Shown one piece after another: positions 6,342 to 12,587 of a DNA stretch of 14,643 nt (the stretch's first letter is position 1; every line of letters begins with the position of its first letter). Under the pieces are notes generated by a model. That model was not told the origin of the DNA, did not search any database, and worked only from the letters and a program-made list of their open reading frames with translations. The stretch comes from DASXRU01 sp036506395 (GTDB lineage Bacteria > Acidobacteriota > Blastocatellia > Pyrinomonadales > Pyrinomonadaceae). The stretch covers positions 1-14,643 of the forward strand of contig DASXRU010000044.1 in the NCBI GenBank assembly GCA_036506395.1. Direction: 5' to 3'. The translations under genes and the position numbers were made by a program.

Positions 6342-7316
6342 TCAAGACGCCTGGCGAATCTCCAATTCGGCGACCACCGGCAAGTGATCCGAAGCCAGCG
6401 TGTTTACGGTCCATGCTTTCCTGGCGCGCACTGGATCGCCTGTTCGATAAAAGATGTAATCTATGCGCTTCGCGGGCTTATCCGCCGGGTAACTCAAGCC
6501 CTCGCCGTCAGCATGGCTTTCGGTCCACGCATCGCGAAATTGAGTATTCATGAGCTGGCAAGCATCAGCCATCGGCAGATCATTGAAATCCCCGACAACG
6601 ATTAACGGCGCCTTCACTCCTTCCAGCGCTTTCAACAATTGTTCAGCTTCAAAGACGCGGCCGTCTTCGTATTGATAGTCCAGATGGGTCGTAACGAAGT
6701 TTATCGTTTTGCCATTCACGGCCACTTCAACGCGAATCATTCCGCGCCGCTCTTTCTCTCGTGTGTTTCCGTAGCGGCGATGATCGATTGCCATAATGGG
6801 AAAACGGGAAAGAATTGCCACTCCGTATTGGCCGCCCTGGTAATGCAGATTGTAAGCGAAGGCATATTCCATCCGGGTGAGTTTGGCGATCTCGGCTATT
6901 TCATCGACGCGCTGCGTGCGCTCAACGCCACGATCGACCTCCTGCAAACCGACCAGGTCCGGGTGCTCGTGATTGATCACATCAGCAATTCGCTTTAGAT
7001 CTGTCTTCTTGTCCATGCCAATGCCGACGTGGATGTTGTATGTCATCACGCGGAGGGTCCTTCTAGCCGAAGGAATCGGGGAATTGAAATTAGTTGAAGA
7101 CCCGGCTATGAAGGAGACAAATAGTATTACCAGGTTCGAGAGAACACATACGGCGCTGCGGTAAGAAGCATGTCTTTCTCTGCGAGCGCCAAAGGCGCGT
7201 AATGCAAAAGCCTGGGGCAGCGCCCCAGGAAAGGACGTGGTCCGTCTTTTAAAGCGCTGAAGGCGCGCCATCAACGGATCGCTGTCCTTATTTCGCGCTT
7301 TCAGCGCTTCTGCCAT
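6342..7316 (-). CDS. EEP family phosphoesterase with repeat-derived N-terminus
   Basis: The catalytic part (from about residue 90) has every EEP motif: 'VMTYNIHVGIG', 'GLQEVDRG', 'GVAILSRFP', 'TTHLDYQYEDG', 'VVGDFNDLP', 'KRIDYIFYR' and 'ASDHLPVVAELEI'. It is thus a probable active metal-dependent phosphoesterase of unknown substrate. Before it lies a hydrophobic stretch, 'VCVLSNLVILFVSFIAG', which looks like a signal peptide or anchor and suggests export. No in-frame ATG, GTG or TTG exists between that stretch and the palindrome at 7185-7377, so residues 1 to about 44 are encoded by the repeat. ATG 7316 has GGAG (7326-7329) nine bases upstream, inside the repeat. The alternative is GTG 7049 with AAGGA about eight bases upstream, giving a cytoplasmic protein that begins at the first beta strand. 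The true start is uncertain. Confidence 0.85.
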   Translation of the reverse strand: MAEALKARNKDSDPLMARLQRFKRRTTSFPGALPQAFALRAFGARRERHASYRSAVCVLSNLVILFVSFIAGSSTNFNSPIPSARRTLRVMTYNIHVGIGMDKKTDLKRIADVINHEHPDLVGLQEVDRGVERTQRVDEIAEIAKLTRMEYAFAYNLHYQGGQYGVAILSRFPIMAIDHRRYGNTREKERRGMIRVEVAVNGKTINFVTTHLDYQYEDGRVFEAEQLLKALEGVKAPLIVVGDFNDLPMADACQLMNTQFRDAWTESHADGEGLSYPADKPAKRIDYIFYRTGDPVRARKAWTVNTLASDHLPVVAELEIRQAS

Positions 7317-7377
7317 CAAAAATTACTCCGTTCCTGGGGCGCTGCCCCGGGCTTTTGCATTACGCGCCTTTGGCGCT
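7185..7377. repeat. Nested palindromic element with 47-bp arms
   Basis: Outer arms at 7185-7231 and 7331-7377 are inverted copies, 46 of 47 identical. An inner pair at 7252-7267 and 7294-7309 matches 15 of 16, giving a nested hairpin over 193 bases. It begins ten bases past the CDGSH stop codon and runs into the 5' end of the following EEP reading frame. The peptide it encodes ('PGALPQAF.LRAFGA') resembles spurious peptides I associate with dispersed repeats in Acidobacteriota. No transposase is encoded inside. Confidence 0.9.
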
Positions 7378-7386
7378 TACTGAAAG

Positions 7387-7605
7387 CTATTCCGCGCTTG
7401 CGGGGTTGACGGTTTCAGCCGCTTGAAAACCGATCGCGCTATGTGTTCCATCGCAAAAAGGCTTGTTCGATGAAGCCCCGCACCGACAAACCGCCAGGCG
7501 CGGCTTCTGGCTTGTTACTTTGTTCCCGGCGGTGTCCAAACCGTCAACGTCGCCTTCAACTATGTATGGTCCGTTCGACATCGGACGGATGGTTACGTCA
7601 GCCAT
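7387..7605 (-). CDS. CDGSH iron-sulphur domain protein
   Basis: This 72-residue protein holds a [2Fe-2S] cluster through three cysteines and one histidine. The motif 'CRCGASSNKPFCDGTH' gives C40, C42, C51 and H55, the exact mitoNEET-type spacing. The upstream beta-rich stretch 'GPYIVEGDVDGLDTAG' is typical of small bacterial CDGSH proteins. Known members are linked to redox sensing, electron transfer or Fe-S handling; a specific role cannot be assigned. It is probably cytoplasmic, with no signal or membrane helix. AGGGAGGG just before ATG 7605 is a very strong ribosome binding site. It is the first gene of the minus-strand group and is divergent from the TauE/SafE gene, with the double palindrome at 7664-7719 between them. 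Confidence 0.93.
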   Translation of the reverse strand: MADVTIRPMSNGPYIVEGDVDGLDTAGNKVTSQKPRLAVCRCGASSNKPFCDGTHSAIGFQAAETVNPASAE

Positions 7606-7663
7606 TCTTCCCTCCCTGAGATTTATATTGGTGAAACTGTGGCCGGCATTCTAACATGGGTTC

Positions 7664-7719
7664 AGAGTTCAACCTTTAGGTTGTGTCGGCCGGCAGCCGC
7701 AAGCTAAAGCTTGAACTCT
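7664..7719. repeat. Double palindrome in a divergent intergenic region
   Basis: Arms 7664-7682 and 7701-7719 are inverted repeats, 17 of 19 identical. Each arm also contains its own palindrome, AACCT-TT-AGGTT (7671-7682) and AAGCT-AA-AGCTT (7701-7712). The two arm-to-arm differences compensate each other inside these inner hairpins. The element lies between the divergent CDGSH and TauE/SafE genes, so it could be a dispersed repeat, an operator, or both. Confidence 0.75.
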
Positions 7720-7732
7720 TAACACTGCAGAC

Positions 7733-8503
7733 ATGTCGTGGCTTCACTTCTTAATAATGTTCGCGTGCGCATTTGCCGCTGGTGTGATCAATTCAATTGC
7801 CGGGGGCGGAACGCTGATCACCTTCCCGGTTCTGATCTGGCTCGGTCTTGATCCAAAGATCGCGAATGCGACCAGCACCGTGGCCCTTTGGCCCGGGCTC
7901 TTTGGCGGGCTATTCGGTTACCGAAAGGAACTGGAGAACAGTTCAACCATTCTGTTGCGACTGGGAATAACCAGTGTGATCGGCGGGGCGATCGGGGCCT
8001 GGCTCTTGATCTGGACGCCATCGCCGACGTTCGCTCTGCTGGTTCCTTTCCTAATACTTTTCGCGACGATCCTTTTCATGTCCCAGGGCGCAATCAATCG
8101 CAAGTTGCGGTTGCAATCCATCGTAGCTGAACCGAAGACATCGTGGTGGGTGGGCGCTATTATCTTTCAATTCTTTTCGGCAATCTATGGCGGATATTTC
8201 GGCGCCGGAAACGGCATTCTCATGCTGGCCGCGATGGGGTTGTTAGGCCTGCATGAATTGCATCGCGCAAATGGAATAAAAAACTTCCTGGGCATTTGCA
8301 TCAACAGCATAGCGGTTCTCAGTTTTTCGCTTAAGCATCTTGTGGTCTGGCCTGACGCATTGTTGATGGCTGTCGGGGCATTGCTGGGCGGCTACTTCGG
8401 CGCCACCATGGCGGTCAAGGTAGGCCAGGTGATTGTGCGCCGCGCGATCGTGGTTTTGGGATTCGTGATTACGTTTGTGATGCTCTGGCGGCTGTGGCGG
8501 TAG
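7733..8503 (+). CDS. TauE/SafE family sulfite/sulfonate-type permease
   Basis: This is a 256-residue cytoplasmic-membrane protein with about seven to eight hydrophobic segments. The N-terminal motif 'AGVINSIAGGGTLITFPVLI' (16-35) and its second-half counterpart 'IYGGYFGAGNGILM' (151-164) are the duplicated signatures of the TauE/SafE (DUF81) family. Family members move anionic sulphur compounds such as sulfite, sulfoacetate or taurine-derived products, but most are uncharacterised, so the substrate is open. ATG 7733 has no clear Shine-Dalgarno; the N-terminal alignment with the family supports it. It is transcribed away from the CDGSH gene. The glycosylase gene follows after 64 bases. Confidence 0.9.
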   Translation: MSWLHFLIMFACAFAAGVINSIAGGGTLITFPVLIWLGLDPKIANATSTVALWPGLFGGLFGYRKELENSSTILLRLGITSVIGGAIGAWLLIWTPSPTFALLVPFLILFATILFMSQGAINRKLRLQSIVAEPKTSWWVGAIIFQFFSAIYGGYFGAGNGILMLAAMGLLGLHELHRANGIKNFLGICINSIAVLSFSLKHLVVWPDALLMAVGALLGGYFGATMAVKVGQVIVRRAIVVLGFVITFVMLWRLWR

Positions 8504-8567
8504 CGATCTCAGCGCTCCGAATGTTTCAGGTTTTGCGGCTCTTCCGGATCGGAAAACTCATTGCCGG

Positions 8568-9188
8568 ATGACTAAATCAGGCTGCTCTAAAATCACACTG
8601 CCGCGCGAGTTTTATACCCGCCCCAACGTGTTGACTGTCGCACGCGAGCTGCTGGGAAAGCTCCTGGTCGTTCCAGCGAAGAACCGCAGACGCGTCTCTG
8701 GAATCATTGTCGAAGCCGAGGCCTATCGTGGGCCACAGGATCGCGCCGCACACTCATACGGGGGACGCCGCACAAAACGCACCGAAGCAATGTATGGACT
8801 CGGTGGCACCGCTTATATCTTTTTTGTCTACGGAATGTACTACCAGTTCAACGTTGTGACGAATGCCGAACAGGCTCCGCATGCGGTGTTGATTCGCGCC
8901 CTCGAGCCTGTTGAAGGCATTGAGATAATGCGGACGCGGCGTCACGGTCAGCCAGATCACAACCTTACCAACGGACCGGGAAAGCTCTGCATTGCGCTGG
9001 GAATAGATCGGAGATTTGATCGCGCCGATCTGCTCGGCGATAAAGTTTGGATCGAAGAAGGCCAAACGATTCCACGCTCGCGAATCGCTTCAGGACCGCG
9101 CATTGGAATCGATTACGCCGCAGAGTGGGTCGAAAAGCCCTGGCGATTTTGGATCAAGAACAATCCGTACGTCAGCCGTAGATCATGA
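8568..9188 (+). CDS. DNA-3-methyladenine glycosylase, AAG/MPG family
   Basis: This 206-residue monofunctional base-excision repair enzyme removes alkylated purines such as 3-methyladenine and also hypoxanthine (EC 3.2.2.21). 'IIVEAEAYRGPQDRAAHS' matches the human AAG active-site region: E51, Y53 and H62 align at a constant offset of 74 with human E125, Y127 and H136. N95 aligns with N169. 'GGTAYIFFVYGMYYQFN', 'HAVLIRALEPVEGIEIM' and 'LTNGPGKLCIALGI' are further family signatures. The length is normal for the bacterial form. The ATG at 8568 has only a weak upstream signal. The gene probably follows the TauE/SafE gene in a transcript but has no obvious functional link to it. Confidence 0.95.
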   Translation: MTKSGCSKITLPREFYTRPNVLTVARELLGKLLVVPAKNRRRVSGIIVEAEAYRGPQDRAAHSYGGRRTKRTEAMYGLGGTAYIFFVYGMYYQFNVVTNAEQAPHAVLIRALEPVEGIEIMRTRRHGQPDHNLTNGPGKLCIALGIDRRFDRADLLGDKVWIEEGQTIPRSRIASGPRIGIDYAAEWVEKPWRFWIKNNPYVSRRS

Positions 9189-9295
9189 CGGATTTTCTTG
9201 GCAGACTTTCCAGATCTTCCGGCCAGGCTCCGCACCTTGCTGATTCCGCATACCTAAGTCTCGCGCTTGGACAAAAATCTGGGCGAATAGTCAGT

Positions 9296-9315
9296 ATTTT
9301 GATGTGAGTCAAAAT
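9296..9315. promoter_or_regulatory. Inverted repeat, possible operator
   Basis: ATTTTGA (9296-9302) and TCAAAAT (9309-9315) form a perfect 7-bp inverted repeat around a six-base centre, about 255 bases before the response-regulator gene. Spacing and symmetry would suit a dimeric regulator. The rest of the 381-base spacer 9189-9569 holds only a weak promoter candidate and a doubtful leader ORF. Confidence 0.35.
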
Positions 9316-9371
9316 GACTTCCCGAGTAGCTGATTGACCGACCAAGGATAGCCCCGCTGGCCACAACCTCG

Positions 9372-9402
9372 TTGATCTATGACTGACAAGGCGTGGTATA
9401 GT
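9372..9402 (+). promoter_or_regulatory. Weak sigma70-like promoter candidate
   Basis: TTGATC (9372-9377) and TATAGT (9397-9402) resemble -35 and -10 boxes, but the 19-base spacer is longer than optimal. If used, the response-regulator mRNA would have a leader of about 160 bases. Confidence 0.3.
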
Positions 9403-9569
9403 GCTTGCTACCAGAGGGTTGTGCGCGCCACGGCGTTGGCCGCAGTCGCACGACCCGCCCCGGTCGCCCTTATGCCGATCCTTCTGGACGAAAGAGAGTC
9501 GGAAAAGCGACGACACCCCTCACTTATTTCAAGCCAATTAACTTGCATTAACCACGAGGAACACTGCTC

Positions 9570-10565
9570 ATGAGTTCTTTATTGATTGTCGAAGACGAGG
9601 TCACGATTCGCGAAATGCTTTTTGAACTGTTTTCCGAAGAGCACACGTGTTTTCAAACCGATACTGCTGAAGAGGCATTAAAGGTCCTGGAATCAGAGCC
9701 GATTGACGTAGTGCTTACGGATATTTCGATGCCAGGCATGAGTGGACTAGAACTCCTGGGACATACCCGTCAACGCTGGCCCAACACTAAGGTGATCATG
9801 ATTTCCGGCATACGCGATCGAGAGTACGCCGGCGGACTGGTCAGAATGGGGGCGTTTGATTACCTGGTTAAGCCTTTCGAGCTGGTAGATATCAAACGCA
9901 GCGTGGCCCGCGCCACTGAGAAGGCACAGCAGCCACCTCAAGGGCCACCGGTATCAGCGAATTCGAACACGGGCGAGGATGAGTTCAAGGAGAGGCCGGT
10001 GGAGGTATTCTCCTCCATCCAGCTTGATAAGGCGTTTCCTCTCCATGAACTTCTGGAAATGGGTCAACGTAATCGAATGACCGGTTACATGAAGTTAAGT
10101 TGGGACAACACAACAATTGAGAAGGCCCGCAGCATGGGCATGTTCAAAGAGGCTGGAGACGGTTTTAATGAAGCCCTGCAATCCCAGTCAGCATCGATCT
10201 ATCTGCGCGACGGACTGATAATTGACGCCGTCGTGGGTGAATCAGAACAGAGCATTTATTGGAGCGACGCCGAAGAAGCCCTGGCGATGTTAGTGCGCCT
10301 GGCGACCTGGGTTAGTGAGGGAGTTTGCGCCTCAGGTTATACGGTGCCCAATGTTACGCGCCCGGAAAGACTTTCAGTCACCAGCAACAGCGGCAAGTTT
10401 CTGAGCATCGTGGCGAGCGACGAGGAAGGCCGGGACGCGGAACCTGCGCCGCCGTCAGCTTCCGCAGACCCGCGCCAGCTTGAAGAAACGCATGACGAAT
10501 TTTCTGAAGCTGTTTTGGCAGACAGTAATACCTTTGATGAGCCCTGGTTGGCGTACACGGCCTAG
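9570..10565 (+). CDS. Response regulator with DUF4388-like output region
   Basis: This is a 331-residue signalling protein. Residues 1-120 are a complete receiver domain: acidic pocket E8-D9, phosphoacceptor D51 in 'VLTDISMPG', switch S79 and K101 in 'YLVKPFE'. A Pro/Gln-rich linker (about 118-135) leads to a region at about 145-250. There 'FPLHELLEMGQRNRMTGYMK' and 'SIYLRDGLIIDAVVG' resemble DUF4388/PatA-type domains often fused to receivers. The tail from about 275 is acidic and low in complexity. No DNA-binding helix-turn-helix is visible, so output is probably by protein contact. GAGGA (9556-9560), nine bases before ATG, is a good ribosome binding site. No histidine kinase lies in the window, so the partner is an orphan or encoded elsewhere. 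Confidence 0.85.
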   Translation: MSSLLIVEDEVTIREMLFELFSEEHTCFQTDTAEEALKVLESEPIDVVLTDISMPGMSGLELLGHTRQRWPNTKVIMISGIRDREYAGGLVRMGAFDYLVKPFELVDIKRSVARATEKAQQPPQGPPVSANSNTGEDEFKERPVEVFSSIQLDKAFPLHELLEMGQRNRMTGYMKLSWDNTTIEKARSMGMFKEAGDGFNEALQSQSASIYLRDGLIIDAVVGESEQSIYWSDAEEALAMLVRLATWVSEGVCASGYTVPNVTRPERLSVTSNSGKFLSIVASDEEGRDAEPAPPSASADPRQLEETHDEFSEAVLADSNTFDEPWLAYTA

Positions 10566-10634
10566 GCTGACACAAGCACTCCGAAGAACCCACCTTCGCA
10601 AGCTCCTGAAGTCCTCATAGAGCCAACCAAAAAT

Positions 10635-11507
10635 CTAATCGCTGCCGTACCTGATTTCCATATGTCGAATGCGGTAGCCTGCTACGACCAGGACAAGAAT
10701 AGTAACTAGAAGCAGGCTCGGAATTGCAATCCACGCCGGCGTGGGCTCAGCCACCACCGCAAACGGTCCTTCCGACATAGGGACAGGCACCAGCGAATTC
10801 AGGTAGTGAATCACGCTGATTTTCTTTAACAACGGCGGCAAGAGAAAATTTATCCATTCCCATCCGTAAAGCACTAACGCGGGAATAATAGGATTGCGAA
10901 AGAACAGACCAACGATGGTAAAGAATGCGCCGTAACCCACGCAGGCAAGAATTGTTATACCAGCGTAAGTGAGTAGCTGACCCGAACCCGGACCGTCAAA
11001 AAAGTAGCGCACGCTCTCCGAATAAAAATGCGGGAAGTAAAGCAAGACTATTGTAACGATGGTCATGCCCCCAAAAAGAATGATGGAAGTGATAAGTCCG
11101 GAAAGGTATTTTCCTACGACGAGGACCTCACGCCGCATCGCGCTCAGAAAATAAAAGTGAAGACTCCGGTCGACAATCTCCCCGCGAAAAAGATTCATAA
11201 AGATCCATGCACAGCCAAAGAACACTACCGTTCTTAAGATCAAGCCGCCGTAAAGGACGGCGTAGATCATGTGATACTGCGTGAAGTCCTGCCACTCACG
11301 CGATGGGGGCGTGAAGAGCGCCAGAATCGAAAGCGGAAAAATCGGCAAAAGCGCCAACACATAGAGCAGAATCGAGCGCCGGCCGAGAAAATTCTTTTCG
11401 ATCTCGAGGCGAAAGATTGCCCGTACCTGACGAGCCCATAGAGACCAGGGCAGAGGCTGCTTCTGAAGTTTTCCAGTTGCCGGAATGTTGACGGTTGAAC
11501 TGCTCAT
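10635..11507 (-). CDS. ABC-2 type transporter permease (second of operon)
   Basis: This 290-residue integral membrane protein has about six helices. A cytoplasmic N-terminus of about 45 residues is followed by 'SILLYVLALLPIFPLSILAL'. Further hydrophobic segments lie near 75-105, 135-160, 175-210 and 215-230, with a final one at about 262-280. The pattern 'RGEIVDRSLHFYFLSAMRRE' between helices is typical of ABC-2 permeases. It probably pairs with the ATPase encoded just upstream and exports an unknown substrate. AGGAG (11517-11521), nine bases before ATG 11507, is a good ribosome binding site and directly abuts the palindrome 11522-11613. It is the last gene of the operon seen here; 70 bases separate it from the convergent response-regulator gene. 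Confidence 0.88.
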   Translation of the reverse strand: MSSSTVNIPATGKLQKQPLPWSLWARQVRAIFRLEIEKNFLGRRSILLYVLALLPIFPLSILALFTPPSREWQDFTQYHMIYAVLYGGLILRTVVFFGCAWIFMNLFRGEIVDRSLHFYFLSAMRREVLVVGKYLSGLITSIILFGGMTIVTIVLLYFPHFYSESVRYFFDGPGSGQLLTYAGITILACVGYGAFFTIVGLFFRNPIIPALVLYGWEWINFLLPPLLKKISVIHYLNSLVPVPMSEGPFAVVAEPTPAWIAIPSLLLVTILVLVVAGYRIRHMEIRYGSD

Positions 11508-11521
11508 GAATTTGCACTCCT

Positions 11522-11613
11522 GTCAGAACCGCCTGCGGTAGCGGGCGGGCCACCTTCCATCATTGATGGTTGCCCTCGCAAGAGGCCCGCCCGCTACCGC
11601 AGGCGGTTCTGAC
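11522..11613. repeat. Perfect 30-bp inverted repeat inside the ABC operon
   Basis: Arms 11522-11551 and 11584-11613 are perfect inverted copies of 30 bases with a 32-base loop. One end touches the ATPase stop codon (TAA at 11616-11614) and the other touches the permease Shine-Dalgarno (11517-11521). The core GCGGTAGCGGGCGGG (11535-11549) is shared, with one change, with the element at 513-639. Confidence 0.92.
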
Positions 11614-12561
11614 TTAACTGCCCTCTGAACCGATCAAATACTGGTAGACCGCGCTAATATCGTCATCGACCGGCGCGATTGATTCGATGTTGATCTCGCC
11701 TTCTGACACCACGCGGTTCAGCAGTAGATAAAACCGATCGGCATTGCGGGTCTTCACAAACAAGCCGCGGTGATCGTCGTGCAACCGTGCCTCCACCACG
11801 TGGTCCTGATCGAAAACATGCGCCGCCAGTTTCGAAGGCTTATCGCAACGTATCAGGATCTGCATCGGGTGCTCTTCCATCTCGTCCCGCACGCCGTGAA
11901 TGTTTCCCTCGGCCACCACATAGCCGTTGTTCAGCAGCACAACGCAGTCCGACATCATATCTACTTCGTGCAGAATATGACTCGAGATGATCAGGTGGAG
12001 ACCTTCCGCGGACAGCTTACGAAACAGCGCAATCGTTTCCGCCCGCACCATGGGATCGAGACCGTTCAGTGGTTCATCCAGAATCAGCACTGATGGCTGA
12101 TGCGCCATCGACTGCGCCAGCCTGATTCGCTGTCGCATTCCCTTGCTGTAGGCGCCCACTTTTCGATCGGCCGCGTCCAGCAGGTTCACACGTTCCAGAG
12201 CAATCACCGTGAACTCGGCTGCCTTCTTTTTATCGAAGCCGTGAACCAGCAGAAACGAATGAATGAATTCACGGCCAGTCAATCCTCGCGGAAACGAGTC
12301 GAACTGCGTGCAGTAACCTACTTTGCGAAAGAGCTGTTCCGGCCGGTCGGTGGGGATGCCGAGGAGCGTCACACTGCCGCGAGTAGGACGAAGCAAGCCG
12401 GTCATCAAGTTCATTAGAGTGGATTTCCCAGCCCCATTCGGGCCAACCAGGCTGGTTATTCCCGGCGCGATTGTAAGATTGACGCGGTTCACCCCCAAGA
12501 TCTCCCCATAGAACTTGGAGACATCGTCGAAGATGATCATGTGCTCAGAAGAATCGCTCAT
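11614..12561 (-). CDS. ABC transporter ATP-binding protein (second pair)
   Basis: This 315-residue ATPase subunit shows all nucleotide-binding motifs: Walker A 'GPNGAGKST' (40-48), signature 'YSKGMRQR', Walker B and D-loop 'VLILDEPLNGLDP', and H-loop 'ISSHILHEVD'. A C-terminal domain of about 90 residues follows, as in CcmA/NatA-type export ATPases. It probably energises the permease encoded next. The start at ATG 12561 has a weak Shine-Dalgarno; ATG 12540 (M8) is also possible. It begins 26 bases after the previous permease gene, in a gap that contains a 15-base palindrome. Its stop codon is flush with the large inverted repeat 11522-11613. Confidence 0.93.
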   Translation of the reverse strand: MSDSSEHMIIFDDVSKFYGEILGVNRVNLTIAPGITSLVGPNGAGKSTLMNLMTGLLRPTRGSVTLLGIPTDRPEQLFRKVGYCTQFDSFPRGLTGREFIHSFLLVHGFDKKKAAEFTVIALERVNLLDAADRKVGAYSKGMRQRIRLAQSMAHQPSVLILDEPLNGLDPMVRAETIALFRKLSAEGLHLIISSHILHEVDMMSDCVVLLNNGYVVAEGNIHGVRDEMEEHPMQILIRCDKPSKLAAHVFDQDHVVEARLHDDHRGLFVKTRNADRFYLLLNRVVSEGEINIESIAPVDDDISAVYQYLIGSEGS

Positions 12562-12571
12562 AACTGCAACG

Positions 12572-12586
12572 TTTCGGATTCCGAAA
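12572..12586. promoter_or_regulatory. 15-base palindrome between ABC genes
   Basis: TTTCGGA-T-TCCGAAA is a perfect palindrome around a single central base. It lies in the 26-base gap between the first permease gene and the second ATPase gene. It could be an operator or a small mRNA hairpin; function is unproven. Confidence 0.35.
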
Positions 12587-12587
12587 T

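Noticed and set aside
7627..7660. Promoter for the CDGSH gene (TTAGAAT with TTGAAC from the palindrome arm)
   Set aside because: The spacer would be about 13 bases, too short for a sigma70 promoter, so it is not called.
11296..11553. 85-codon minus-strand ORF over the ABC permease start
   Set aside because: It is a shifted frame of the permease and the 11522-11613 palindrome, with no recognisable features.
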